A stretch of 64,000 bases of DNA from Labedaea rhizosphaerae (GTDB taxonomy: Bacteria > Actinomycetota > Actinomycetes > Mycobacteriales > Pseudonocardiaceae), in NCBI RefSeq assembly GCF_004362825.1, contig NZ_SNXZ01000009.1, positions 1 through 64,000 on the forward strand. Direction: 5' to 3'. Under the pieces are notes generated by a model. That model had not been told where the DNA came from. It made no database searches and saw only the letters and a list, made by a program, of their open reading frames with translations. The position numbers and the translations under genes were made by a program. The stretch's first letter is position 1; the number at the start of each line of letters is the position of its first letter. Below are positions 44,574 to 52,954 of this stretch, piece by piece.

Positions 44574-45019
44574 TCATTCAACGGGGTTGAGCAGCGCGAG
44601 CACGTCGTCCACAACGGACGCCTCCCGCAGGGTTCGGGCCTTCTCCGGGTCCAGCAGCACCGTGGCCAGCGCGGAGAGCAACTGGACGTGCTCGTCGCCG
44701 CTGGACGCGATCGGGATGCACACCCGCACGTCGTTGCCGCCCCAGTCCACGCCGTCGGGGAACTGCAGGAACCGAGGCGGGTCTGCTTGACGTGCACGCG
44801 TGCGCCGTCGGTGCCGTGCGGGATCGCGACCTGCTCGCCGATGTAGGTGCTGACGACGGTTTCCCGCTCGTGCATCGCGGCTAGGTAGGGCTCGTCGACC
44901 GCACCCGCGGCCAGCAACACCTTGCCGCACTGGGCGATCGCGTCCGCCTTGTCCGCCGCGGCCAGTCCCAAGTGGACGCAGTCGGCGGTCAGGACCGGGT
45001 CAGTCGCCAAGGTTCCCAC
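44574..45019 (-). pseudogene. Mannitol/fructose-type PTS EIIA with an apparent one-base frameshift
   Basis: The N-terminal part (from GTG 45019) reads as EIIA to ARVHVKQT, including the active His68 in VAIPHGT. The typical continuation, FLQFPDGVDWGGNDV through VVDDVLALLNPVE, is in another frame. One base is missing near 44774-44775, where CTC GG TTC would be CTC GNG TTC. Without the fix the frame runs to 44519 as an unrelated Arg/Ser/Cys-rich tail into the dehydrogenase gene. Either the sequence has an error or IIA is broken and HPr must use another IIA. The downstream half still shows good codon use, so any mutation is recent. The start overlaps the IIB gene. Confidence 0.85.
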
Positions 45020-45308
45020 CGTCCTTGATCGCCTTCTCCACCTTCGCGAACACCGGGTCGCCCAGGAACATCTGGAACCCGAGCACCACCTTGTCCGGCA
45101 CCGTGGTGCGGGCCCGGGTGACCAGTTGCTGCTGGCAGAGCACGAGATCCGCGTCGGCCGGGATGTGGTTGACCGCGCTGTGCTCCACGACCACCGCGTA
45201 CTTCTTCAGCGACTTCTTCAGCTGGGAGGTCAGCAGCACGCTGCTGCCCATCCCCGCGTCGCAGGCCACCACGATCTTCTTGATCTGTGCGCCGTCGATG
45301 CTGGTCAT
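45000..45308 (-). CDS. PTS EIIB component, mannitol type
   Basis: A 102-residue IIB domain. The phosphorylated cysteine is Cys16 in VVACDAGMGSS, the mannitol/fructose-type CX-G-X-GSS pattern. It takes phosphate from IIA and hands it to the sugar alcohol at IIC. It is a separate chain rather than fused to IIC. The ATG overlaps the IIC stop. Confidence 0.92.
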   Translation of the reverse strand: MTSIDGAQIKKIVVACDAGMGSSVLLTSQLKKSLKKYAVVVEHSAVNHIPADADLVLCQQQLVTRARTTVPDKVVLGFQMFLGDPVFAKVEKAIKDGGNLGD

Positions 45309-46402
45309 GCTCGTGTCGCCTCCACCTGGGGGTCTTCGAGGGATTGCCGTTCACCGCGGCCGAACCCGAGCAGCACCGCCGACGCCGCGAACGACACCGC
45401 CGCGGCGATCACGATCCCGAGGATCACGCCGACGAACCCGCCCTTCGGGGTCACCGCGAGGATGGCGAAGATGCTGCCCGGCGACGGCGGCGCGGTCAGG
45501 CCCGCGTCGGTGAGCATGAACGTGAGCACACCCGCGGCCCCGCCGAGGATCGCGGCCAGGATGAGCCGCGGCTTGGCCAGCACGTACGGGAAGTAGATCT
45601 CGTGGATGCCGCCGAGGAACTGGATCACCATCGCGCCCGGCACCGACGCCCGCATCAGCCGCGGCCCGAACATCAAGCAGGCCAACAGGATCCCGAAACC
45701 AGGACCGGGGTTCGGTTCCATCAGGAACTCGATGGCCTTGCCGTCGGTGCTCGCGTGGGCGACGCCGATCGGGCTCAGCACGCCGTGGTTGATGGCGTTG
45801 TTGAGGAACAGCACCTTGGCCGGTTCGATCAGCACCGACGCGATCGGCAGCAGGTGCTGGTCGATCAGCCACTGCACCCCGTTGCCCAGCCCGGTGGTGA
45901 GCGTCCGGACCACCGGGCCGATCACGAGGCGGCCCAGGATCGCCATGGCCCCGGCGATGATGCCGAGGCTGAAGTTCTCGACCAGCATCTCGAAACCCGA
46001 CCGAACCCGGTGCATGACGCCCTTGTCGAAGAGCTTCACCAGGAACGCCGCCAGCGGGCCGATGATCATCGCGCCCAGGAACATCGGGATGTCCGCGCCG
46101 ACGACGATGCCGATCGTGGCGACCGCACCGGCCACCGCGCCGCGCTGGCCGTGTACCAGGCGTCCGCCGGTGTAGCCGATCAGCAGCGGCAACAGGTAGA
46201 GCTTCATCGGGTCGACGAGCTCGTTGAGCGTCGCGTTGGGGATCCAGCCGCTCGGGATGAACAGCGCCGTGATCAGCCCCCACGCGATGAACGCGCCGAT
46301 GTTGGGCATCACCATCCCGGCCAGGTGCCCGCCGAAGCGTTGCACCGACGCACGAAGCCGCTCGCCGCGACTCTCCTGTTCGACGGTGTCGGTGGTTGTC
46401 AT
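45305..46402 (-). CDS. PTS EIIC component, mannitol type
   Basis: A 365-residue membrane permease resembling the IIC domain of MtlA. MPNIGAFIAWGLITALFIP lies at the N-terminus, YLLPLLIGYTGG next, and the substrate-site motifs FLNNAINHGVLSP and GGIHEIYFPYVL follow. It has about eight to ten membrane segments. Mannitol is the likeliest substrate but other hexitols are possible. ATG 46402 has GGGAGG about 7 bases upstream. Confidence 0.92.
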   Translation of the reverse strand: MTTTDTVEQESRGERLRASVQRFGGHLAGMVMPNIGAFIAWGLITALFIPSGWIPNATLNELVDPMKLYLLPLLIGYTGGRLVHGQRGAVAGAVATIGIVVGADIPMFLGAMIIGPLAAFLVKLFDKGVMHRVRSGFEMLVENFSLGIIAGAMAILGRLVIGPVVRTLTTGLGNGVQWLIDQHLLPIASVLIEPAKVLFLNNAINHGVLSPIGVAHASTDGKAIEFLMEPNPGPGFGILLACLMFGPRLMRASVPGAMVIQFLGGIHEIYFPYVLAKPRLILAAILGGAAGVLTFMLTDAGLTAPPSPGSIFAILAVTPKGGFVGVILGIVIAAAVSFAASAVLLGFGRGERQSLEDPQVEATRA

Positions 46403-46442
46403 AGCTCGCCTCCCGGGGGACCAAGGGGTGGAGTGGAGGAGA

Positions 46443-47387
46443 TCAGCCGCGCTCGCCAAGGCGCCGAGCGAGATCAGGGGTGTCGTGCACGCGCACATCC
46501 GCGCGCCGCAGGTCGGCCGGGCACGGCATGCGACTGCCCGGCAGGGACACCGCCGCCGCCGCCCAGGCGAGGCCTTCGGCCAAGGCGCTCGGCCCGTGTC
46601 CGTCCGCGGCGAGGAATCCGGCCAGCAACGCGTCGCCCGCGCCGACCGAGCTGCGCGGCACCGCCGCCGCTTCGCCGTGCCAGACACCGTGCTCGCCGAC
46701 CAGCACGGCGCCGTCCGCGCCGAGGCTGGCCAGCACCGCGCCCACGCCCAGACCGCGCAACGCCTGCGCCGCGGCCACGACGTCGCCGAGGGTCGCGATG
46801 TCGCCGCTGGCCGCCTCGGCCAGCTCTTCGCGATTGGGTTTGACCACCGCGGGCCCGGCCTTGACCGCCTCGACCAAGGCGGGCCCACTGGTGTCGATCG
46901 CGACCCGGGCGCCGGGCAGCGCGCGGGTCAGGTCGGCGTAGTAGCTCGTGGGCGTGCCCGGGGGCAGGCTGCCCGCGCCGACCACCCAGCTCGCCGCCGA
47001 CAAGCCCGTGGCGCGGGCACGGATGGCGGCCAGCAGGAAGGCCTGTTCTTCGCCGGTGAGCGCCGCGCCCGGCTCGTTGATCTTGGTGACCGTGCCGTCC
47101 GGCTCGACGATGCTCACGTTGCTGCGGGTGGCCCCGGCGATCGGCACGGCGTCGACCGGGATGTCCTGCGCGACAAGCAGTTCCACCAGCTGCCGGCCGA
47201 CCGGGCCGCCGACCGGCAGCACCGCGACCGACGCGTGACCGTGGGCGGTGAGCGCACGCGTGACGTTGACCCCCTTGCCGCCCGCGTCGAGGTGCCCGGC
47301 CACGGCACGCAGCACCGCGCCGCGCTCCAGGCTGGGCACCTCGACCGTGCGGTCCAGGCTCGGGTTGACCGTCACCGTCACGATCAC
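46443..47387 (-). CDS. fruK: 1-phosphofructokinase-family PfkB kinase
   Basis: A 314-residue PfkB sugar kinase. VTVNPSLDRTV and GGKGVNVTRAL at the N-terminus and GAGDALLAGFL with the catalytic Asp at the C-terminus define the fructose-1-phosphate/tagatose-6-phosphate kinase group. The expected product is fructose-1,6-bisphosphate or tagatose-1,6-bisphosphate. GTG 47387 overlaps the DeoR stop (GTGA). Confidence 0.9.
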   Translation of the reverse strand: MIVTVTVNPSLDRTVEVPSLERGAVLRAVAGHLDAGGKGVNVTRALTAHGHASVAVLPVGGPVGRQLVELLVAQDIPVDAVPIAGATRSNVSIVEPDGTVTKINEPGAALTGEEQAFLLAAIRARATGLSAASWVVGAGSLPPGTPTSYYADLTRALPGARVAIDTSGPALVEAVKAGPAVVKPNREELAEAASGDIATLGDVVAAAQALRGLGVGAVLASLGADGAVLVGEHGVWHGEAAAVPRSSVGAGDALLAGFLAADGHGPSALAEGLAWAAAAVSLPGSRMPCPADLRRADVRVHDTPDLARRLGERG

Positions 47388-48145
47388 ACGATCACCACCC
47401 GGGGCCCTGCCGTCTCGATGTCGCCCGCGACCTGCTTGTCCACCCCGGTGTCGGTGATGAACGTGTCCACGTCGTCGAGCCCGCCGAACCGGGCGAAGTG
47501 GTCGTTGCCGACCTTCGTGTGGTCGGCGAGCAGCACCACACGCCGCGCCGCCGCGATCGATGCGCGCTTGACCATGGCCTCGGAGGTGTCCGGCGTGGTC
47601 AGGCCGCGCTCCACGGACAAGCCGTTGGTGCCCATGAACGCCACCTCGACGAAGGTGTCGGCGAGCGCGCGCAACGCCCAGTCGTCCACTCCGGCCAGCG
47701 TGCGCCCACGCAACCGGCCGCCGACCAGCATCAGTGTGATGTTGGTGCGGGCGGACAGCGTCATGGCGATCGGCAGGGAGTTCGTGACCACGGTGAGCGT
47801 GCGGTCGGTCGGCAACTGCTCGGCCAGCCGCCCGGTGGTGGTGCCCGCGTCGAGCAGGATCGCGCCCTCGGCAGGTACCTCGGCGATCGCCGCCTTCGCG
47901 ATCCGCTCCTTCTCCGCGGTCATCACCGCGTCGCGGGCGGCCACCTCGGGCTCGAAACCGAGGCGCTCCACCGGGATCGCGCCACCGTGGACCCGGCGCA
48001 GCACGCCGTGGCGCTCCAGCGCGGTGAGATCACGGCGGACGGTCTCGTAGGTGACGTCGAACTCGGCGGCCAGCGCCGCGACGTCGACCCGGCCCGCGGC
48101 ACGCGCCAGCGCCAGGATCTGCTGCTGGCGTTCCTCGGCATACAT
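47384..48145 (-). CDS. DeoR-family repressor of the PTS operon
   Basis: A 253-residue DeoR/GlpR regulator. The HTH is ERQQQILALARAAGRVDVAALAAEFDVTYETVRRDL and the sugar-phosphate sensor domain has LLDAGTTTGRLAE and VTNSLPIA. It is first gene of the PTS operon, so it is probably an autoregulated repressor released by a sugar phosphate such as fructose-1-phosphate. ATG 48145 has AGGTG upstream. A GTTTCA-N5-GTTTCA repeat lies at the start. Confidence 0.92.
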   Translation of the reverse strand: MYAEERQQQILALARAAGRVDVAALAAEFDVTYETVRRDLTALERHGVLRRVHGGAIPVERLGFEPEVAARDAVMTAEKERIAKAAIAEVPAEGAILLDAGTTTGRLAEQLPTDRTLTVVTNSLPIAMTLSARTNITLMLVGGRLRGRTLAGVDDWALRALADTFVEVAFMGTNGLSVERGLTTPDTSEAMVKRASIAAARRVVLLADHTKVGNDHFARFGGLDDVDTFITDTGVDKQVAGDIETAGPRVVIV

Positions 48146-48148
48146 GTG

Positions 48149-48165
48149 GTTTCACCTGTGTTTCA
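48149..48165. promoter_or_regulatory. Direct repeat GTTTCA-N5-GTTTCA upstream of the DeoR gene
   Basis: Two GTTTCA hexamers 11 bases apart (48149-48154 and 48160-48165) lie just before the DeoR start. The spacing puts them on one face of the helix, as in many DeoR-type operators. The block also includes the ribosome site, so binding would repress directly. The surrounding gap 48146-48253 is AT-richer than average. Confidence 0.45.
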
Positions 48166-48253
48166 ATGTTGGTTCGTGTGAGGTTAATAGCCACTTGTGG
48201 GTGACGCAAGGGTTCATCCATGGTTTTGCTTCTGAATGTGTGGCTTTGGTTGG

Positions 48254-49378
48254 TCAGGCGTGCGGGCCGACGGTGACCTCGCCGATCACCACGTCCATGG
48301 ACTCGATGGACGCCTCGACCACCGCGGCGATCCTCGCCGCCTCGCGCTCGACTGCCGCGCGCCGAAGCGCCGGGAACCGGCCGATCGGTTCGACGGTCAC
48401 CGTCGCCCGCTTGCCCGAGCGTTTGAGGTGCCACACCCCGGCCACGGTGCCGTGAGCGAGCACGACCGGGAAGTTGCCCGCCTGACCGGTGCGGTTGAGC
48501 GCGCGCTTCGCCGCCGCGCCGGGGAACAGCAGCTCCCGCGGTTGCCCGCCCACGACATACGGGTCGAAGTACGGCAGCAGCGACAACTCCGCCGGTTCGG
48601 CCACCGCGCCGTCACCGGGGAGCTGCCACAGCGCGACGCCCTCGACGGTGACCGGTTCCAGCTCGGTCTCGGCGAACCGGTCACTCGCCCACGTGCGGGG
48701 CGCGGCCAGCCACCGCGCGAAGTGCTCGGGCGCCGCGGGTCCGTACGACCGCAGGTACCGGCGCACGAGCTCGGTCACGGCGGCGTCCGGCGCCACCGGG
48801 TCGCCGGGAGCGGGGCGCGTGTAGGTGATCGTGCGACCTCGGTTCGGCCCGAAACACAGCACGCCGCGGTGGGCGGCGACCTCGACGGCCTGGCGCCAGC
48901 GCGGCCAGAACCCGCCGAACGCCGGCATCGTCCGCTCGCCCGCCCACGCGCCGACCGACCTGACCACGACCGCGTCCAGCTCGGTGATCGTCAACGCCGC
49001 ACCGTCCAGGGCGGTGCCGATCGCCGCGACCACCGCGTCGAGCTGCTCGGGCGCCAGCCGCACGCCCACCGCCTGCGAACCCGCGGCCGGCACGGCCCCG
49101 AGTGCGGCCGTCCACAGTGGAAGGTCGGCGGCCGGGAGCAGGTGCACCGTGCCCCGTGGACCGAACGTCTTGACCAGCGAGCCGTGCACCGCCGCGCGCA
49201 CGTCCGATCGTGTCACCCCGGCGACCCGCAAGCCGAGCGACACCTCGGCCGCCGACATCACCTGGGCGTGCACTCCGCACATCGCGGCGGCGGCCGAAGC
49301 GAGGTCACCGTGCGGCTTGAGAAGACCGTGGCGGGCCTGCCGCCGTCCGGCCACCTCAGTCCAGGTGAGCGCCGCCAT
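48254..49378 (-). CDS. Winged-helix DNA-binding (HTH_42/AlkZ-like) protein
   Basis: A 374-residue HTH_42-family protein made of tandem winged helices. The region MCGVHAQVMSAAEVSLGLR holds the family motif around the catalytic Gln of AlkZ/AlkX-type DNA glycosylases, and GSLVKTFGPRGTVHLLPA and LLPYFDPYVVGG are further hallmarks. The family excises bulky or crosslinked bases; some members protect producers from their own genotoxins. The exact QxQ or QxD motif is not clear here, so the activity is uncertain. It stands alone. Confidence 0.82.
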   Translation of the reverse strand: MAALTWTEVAGRRQARHGLLKPHGDLASAAAAMCGVHAQVMSAAEVSLGLRVAGVTRSDVRAAVHGSLVKTFGPRGTVHLLPAADLPLWTAALGAVPAAGSQAVGVRLAPEQLDAVVAAIGTALDGAALTITELDAVVVRSVGAWAGERTMPAFGGFWPRWRQAVEVAAHRGVLCFGPNRGRTITYTRPAPGDPVAPDAAVTELVRRYLRSYGPAAPEHFARWLAAPRTWASDRFAETELEPVTVEGVALWQLPGDGAVAEPAELSLLPYFDPYVVGGQPRELLFPGAAAKRALNRTGQAGNFPVVLAHGTVAGVWHLKRSGKRATVTVEPIGRFPALRRAAVEREAARIAAVVEASIESMDVVIGEVTVGPHA

Positions 49379-49416
49379 GGCGAAAGCCTAGGCGTCACCG
49401 TCCGGACGCGGGCCGG

Positions 49417-49896
49417 TCAGCGTGGCGGCGGGGTGACCCGCTCGCGCCGGCCGTGTTCGTCGAAGCGGGTCCGCACCGTGAAGACCTGCGGCGTCGGGCC
49501 GTGCGCGCACAAGTACCGCCAGCGGGTCAACGCGTCTTCCGGTGTCGGCCTGGTGCCTTCGGGCACCCACCACAGCGCGATGTACGGCGGCGCGACCCGC
49601 TCGAACCACTCCGCGCGGCGGCGCAGGTACCGGCCGTGGATCGCGCGGTACACGAACGCGTGCATGGCGGGGTAGGACTCCCACACCGACATGTTGATCA
49701 CCATCCGGTCGTCGCCGAGCAGCGTGCCGCCACGCAGGTGACCGTTCGGGTCCTGGTGGCGCCACACGAAACCCGGGGCGGCGTCGGCGGCCTTGTTCAC
49801 CCGGGCGAGCGCGTCGAAGAACGGGCGCAGGCGCGGATCGTCGACGGGGTGGCGCAGCCGCGCGACGTTCACCTGCGCGAGTTGGTGGCCGGCCAT
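49417..49896 (-). CDS. DUF3291 (ABM-like fold) protein
   Basis: A 159-residue protein with LAQVNVARLRHPVDDPRL at the start, and MVINMSVWESYPAMHAFVY and WWVPEGTRPTPEDALTR downstream, all diagnostic of DUF3291, a ferredoxin-like dimeric alpha/beta barrel fold. No reaction is assigned. It is divergent from the FHA gene across a dyad. Confidence 0.85.
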   Translation of the reverse strand: MAGHQLAQVNVARLRHPVDDPRLRPFFDALARVNKAADAAPGFVWRHQDPNGHLRGGTLLGDDRMVINMSVWESYPAMHAFVYRAIHGRYLRRRAEWFERVAPPYIALWWVPEGTRPTPEDALTRWRYLCAHGPTPQVFTVRTRFDEHGRRERVTPPPR

Positions 49897-49935
49897 GAGG
49901 GCAGCCTAGGAGTCCGCCTGCCCTGCAGCGCGTCG

Positions 49936-49952
49936 GTACTGTGTCGCAGTAC
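49936..49952. promoter_or_regulatory. Dyad GTACTG-N5-CAGTAC in a divergent promoter
   Basis: Perfect 6-base arms with a 5-base spacer lie between the divergent DUF3291 gene (start 49896) and FHA gene (start 49980). Candidate operator. Confidence 0.4.
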
Positions 49953-49979
49953 GCGACGACACGGACCCGGGGGTGGGCG

Positions 49980-50771
49980 GTGAGAGAACCAGAAGGCGGC
50001 AAACGGCTGCCATCCGAGCACCACAGCCTCGCCTACGGCGTGCCGTCGACGTCTTCGGGCACGCTCTACGCACTGTCCACTGTGGGCGGTGTGACGATGA
50101 GCCCGAAGGCCGGTCGCACCATCGTCTTCGGCCGCAACAAACCCGACGTGCACGTGTGCCTCGGTGAGGACGACCCGAAGATCAGCCGCCGCCACGGAAC
50201 GCTGATCTTCCACGACGCCCATTGGTGGCTTTCCACCACCGGGCGGCTGCCGGTGCGCATGCCCGAGTCGCGGCTGCTGTTCCCGAACGAGGAGCCGGTC
50301 CCGCTCGGCGAGGGCTACACACCGCTGTTCGTGCGCGGCTCGCGCGGCCGGGAACACCTGCTCGAGATCTACGTGACGGGAGCGAGCGGCACGCGGCCGT
50401 CGTCGCGGCACGAAGACGTGACGCAACCGCCCCGGATCTGGAAACTCACCCCGGACGAACGGCTGGTGCTGGTCGTGCTGGGCCAGCGCTACCTGCTGCA
50501 CGAGGCACGCGCGCAACCCCTGGCCTGGCGGCAGGCCGCCGACCAGCTGGCCGAGCTGCGCCCGGACGCGGGCTGGACGGTGAAGAAGGTCGAGCACCTG
50601 GTCGCCGCCGTGCGGAACCGGTTGTCCCGCAACGGAGTCGCCGGGTTGACCCGCGAAGAGGTGGGCGAGCCGGTGGGCAACGCGTTGAACGACAACCTGT
50701 TGAAGGAACTGCTGCTCTCGACGTCGCTGGTGCCACCGGACCTGAGGCTGCTCGACGAACCGTCAGCGTGA
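49980..50771 (+). CDS. FHA-domain protein with C-terminal helical region
   Basis: A 263-residue cytosolic protein. An FHA phosphothreonine-binding domain spans about residues 30-100 (IVFGRNKPDVHVCL, DPKISRRHGTLIF, with Arg, Ser and His of the pThr site). The C-terminal half (about 150-235) is helical, includes WRQAADQLAELRPD and VKKVEHLVAAVRNRLSR, and looks like a winged helix. Such proteins usually act downstream of Ser/Thr kinases; no kinase is in the window. GTG 49980 is chosen because a dyad operator lies between it and the earlier GTG at 49941, though that start adds only 13 residues and is possible. Confidence 0.85.
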   Translation: MREPEGGKRLPSEHHSLAYGVPSTSSGTLYALSTVGGVTMSPKAGRTIVFGRNKPDVHVCLGEDDPKISRRHGTLIFHDAHWWLSTTGRLPVRMPESRLLFPNEEPVPLGEGYTPLFVRGSRGREHLLEIYVTGASGTRPSSRHEDVTQPPRIWKLTPDERLVLVVLGQRYLLHEARAQPLAWRQAADQLAELRPDAGWTVKKVEHLVAAVRNRLSRNGVAGLTREEVGEPVGNALNDNLLKELLLSTSLVPPDLRLLDEPSA

Positions 50772-51155
50772 GCTGAGGCGACCCTGCTTGTCGAGCGTCA
50801 CCGCACGGGTCCATTCCGTGTAGGGGCAAGGGCCGTCGTGTTTGACCTGCGCCAACCAGACAACGGCGGACACGTCGAGCGCGGGCCCCGTCACGTGAAG
50901 GGTCATCGGCAGTTCGGGGTGGCGGGTGAACGGGCCGGCCTGGATGTCGACGACGGTCTGCCGGGTGGTCGGGTCGGCGCAGTGCGCGTCCAGGCACACG
51001 GTGAGCTGCGCCTTCGGGTGTGCGGCCCGCCAAGCCGTCACGTCCAATCGCGCGTAAGGGCCTTGATCCGCAGGCATGTGGCACGTGATTGGGGCGCAGG
51101 CGGCCGCCGGAAGCGCCGCCAGTACCAGGATGAGGACAGCGAGCCGTACCACCAC
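50763..51155 (-). CDS. Small secreted or lipoprotein, hypothetical
   Basis: A 130-residue protein with a hydrophobic signal (VRLAVLILVLAALPAAACAP). The Cys after LPAAA makes a weak lipobox, so lipid anchoring is possible. The mature part has four more Cys (ITCHM, TVCLDAHC, GPCPY), suggesting disulfides. No family recognised. The 3' end overlaps the convergent FHA gene by 9 bases. The gap 51156-51398 beyond its start shows no gene. Confidence 0.7.
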   Translation of the reverse strand: MVVRLAVLILVLAALPAAACAPITCHMPADQGPYARLDVTAWRAAHPKAQLTVCLDAHCADPTTRQTVVDIQAGPFTRHPELPMTLHVTGPALDVSAVVWLAQVKHDGPCPYTEWTRAVTLDKQGRLSSR

Positions 51156-51398
51156 ACCACGGTCTCAGAAACTCGCTGTCGCCAACGGGGAACGGCGAAA
51201 GAGGCCGTCGGCCGGGCCGGACTTGGGGGAGGATCGACCCGGCCGACGGTTGATTGCCCCCAACCCGCCCGCGGACCCAGCGTCGGCCGAGGGGAGAAGA
51301 TCCGACCGGATCGACGCGGCGGCGGGGTACTTGCCGGAGCAACCACACAACTCAACGTGCAACTCGGGCCCGGTGTTCCCTACGCAGTGTGATGTGGC

Positions 51399-52412
51399 TC
51401 AAGCCTTCTTGGCCCGGCTCGGCGCGACCCGCGGTGGCTCGTTGGGCTGTTTCGGGTAGACCGGCGGCCAGGGCGCGTCCATCAGCCCGGCGGCCATGTC
51501 GCGCTCCGACCACGCCAGCAGCGGCTCGATCGTCTGCAGCCGCCCCACCGCCTCGGCCCACGGATCGCCGCGCTCGGCGAGCAACCCGGGCACGGTCGCG
51601 ATGGTCAGCTGGTCCGGCTCGACGTCGTCGACCTCGTCCCACCTGATCGGCGTCGACACCTGCGCACCCACCCGCGGGCGCACGCACCACGCGCCGAAAA
51701 CGGTCTTGTGCGGGGCGTTCTGGTTGAAGTCCACGAACACCCGGGCGCCGCGTTCCTCCTTCCACCACTTCGCGGTGATCAGGTCCTCGTGCCTGCGTTC
51801 CAGTTCCCGCGCGAGCGCCACCGCGGCCGCGCGCACCTGGTAGCTGTCCCAGCGCGGCTCGAGGAAGACGTACAGGTGCAGGCCGCGCGAGCCGGAGGTC
51901 TTCACGTTGACCTCGATGCCCAGCTCGTCCAGCAGTTCCTTGGTGAGCTTCGCCGCCTGCTTCACCTCGGGCAGCCCGATGCCGGGCGACGGGTCGAGGT
52001 CGATGCGCAGCTCGTCGGCGATCTCCAGGTTGTCGGCGCGGTAGGGCCACGCGTGGAAGCCCAGGCAGCCGAGGTTCACACCCCACACGATGTGCGCGAT
52101 GTCGGCCGCCACCAACGCATCCGACGACGTGCCGTTGGGTGTGCTGACCGTGGCGGTGTGCAGCCACGACGGCGCGTTCTTGGGCACGCGCTTCTGGAAG
52201 AAGGATTTCTCACCGGCGCCGTGCGGGTAGCGCTCGAGCATGAGCGGGCGGTTGCCGAGCACCGACAACAACGGCCCGGCGACCGCCTCGTAGTAGCGCA
52301 CCAGGTCGAGCTTGGTCTCGCCGCGCTCGGTGAAGAACACCTTGTCCGGGCTGGACACGGTGATCTGTCTGCCCGCCACGTCCACCGTGACCGGCTCGGC
52401 TGTCTCGCTCAT
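51399..52412 (-). CDS. LigD-type polymerase/primase domain protein
   Basis: A 337-residue archaeo-eukaryotic primase-type protein equal to the polymerase domain of LigD. The catalytic pair is in RIDLDPSPG (Asp138, Asp140), with VKTSGSRGLHLYV and FVDFNQN completing the site. In mycobacteria and Streptomyces such stand-alone PolDom proteins add ribonucleotides during Ku-dependent end joining. No ku or ligase gene is in the window. ATG 52412 has GAGG 6 bases upstream and overlaps the stop of the 25-codon mini-ORF (ATGA). Confidence 0.92.
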   Translation of the reverse strand: MSETAEPVTVDVAGRQITVSSPDKVFFTERGETKLDLVRYYEAVAGPLLSVLGNRPLMLERYPHGAGEKSFFQKRVPKNAPSWLHTATVSTPNGTSSDALVAADIAHIVWGVNLGCLGFHAWPYRADNLEIADELRIDLDPSPGIGLPEVKQAAKLTKELLDELGIEVNVKTSGSRGLHLYVFLEPRWDSYQVRAAAVALARELERRHEDLITAKWWKEERGARVFVDFNQNAPHKTVFGAWCVRPRVGAQVSTPIRWDEVDDVEPDQLTIATVPGLLAERGDPWAEAVGRLQTIEPLLAWSERDMAAGLMDAPWPPVYPKQPNEPPRVAPSRAKKA

Positions 52413-52486
52413 GCGACACCTCGCAAGCTCGGAGTCCGCATACGCAGAGGCGCAGTGTCCGATGATTCGCTCGCAAGCTCGCTCAT
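52409..52486 (-). CDS. 25-residue mini-ORF bridging two genes
   Basis: An ATG at 52486 overlaps the stop of the monooxygenase gene (ATGA), and its own stop overlaps the LigD-polymerase ATG (ATGA). It encodes MSELASESSDTAPLRMRTPS and a short end. The DNA contains a short inverted/direct echo (GAGCTTGCGAG twice) and looks like a piece of a dispersed intergenic repeat. It may serve only to couple translation. Confidence 0.35.
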   Translation of the reverse strand: MSELASESSDTAPLRMRTPSLRGVA

Positions 52487-52809
52487 GCGGTGGGCTGGAC
52501 CTCCGCCATGACCGACCAGCCGTCGCCCGGCGCCTCGACGTTCACGATCTGCGGGGTGCTGGCGACCAGCGACGACAAGGTGGCGATGCCCGCCTTGAAG
52601 TGGTCGGACTGGACGTGGGCGGCACCGGCGTCGCCGTCGGCGAACGCCTCCACGAGCACGAATGTGTTGGGGTCGTCGACGCTGCGCGACCACTCGAAGA
52701 AGAGGTTGCCGGGCTCGGCCCGCGTGGCCTGCGTGAACTCGTCGACCCGCGCGAGCCACTGGTCGGCGTGCTCCGGCTTCGCGGTGAACTTGACGACGAT
52801 GAAGATCAT
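52483..52809 (-). CDS. Antibiotic-biosynthesis-monooxygenase (ABM) domain protein
   Basis: A 108-residue dimeric alpha/beta-barrel protein (FIVVKFTAKPEHADQW, EPGNLFFEWSRSVDDPNTFVL, AHVQSDHFKAGI). These small cofactor-free enzymes oxidise quinols or act in redox defence; YgiN is the type example. The His in SDHFK is conserved. It precedes the LigD-polymerase gene. Confidence 0.88.
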   Translation of the reverse strand: MIFIVVKFTAKPEHADQWLARVDEFTQATRAEPGNLFFEWSRSVDDPNTFVLVEAFADGDAGAAHVQSDHFKAGIATLSSLVASTPQIVNVEAPGDGWSVMAEVQPTA

Positions 52810-52954
52810 GCGCTGACCCTAGCCCGATCGGCCCTGCTCGCGCCCCTCTGCACTGTCTCACTTTGACGCATTCCGGGCACCGGCGGTGTTTGCCACGCCG
52901 GGCGTCGGGTAGCCCGTCCGGCGGAAAGGAACCCGACCTGGGAGGAGGCCGGAC

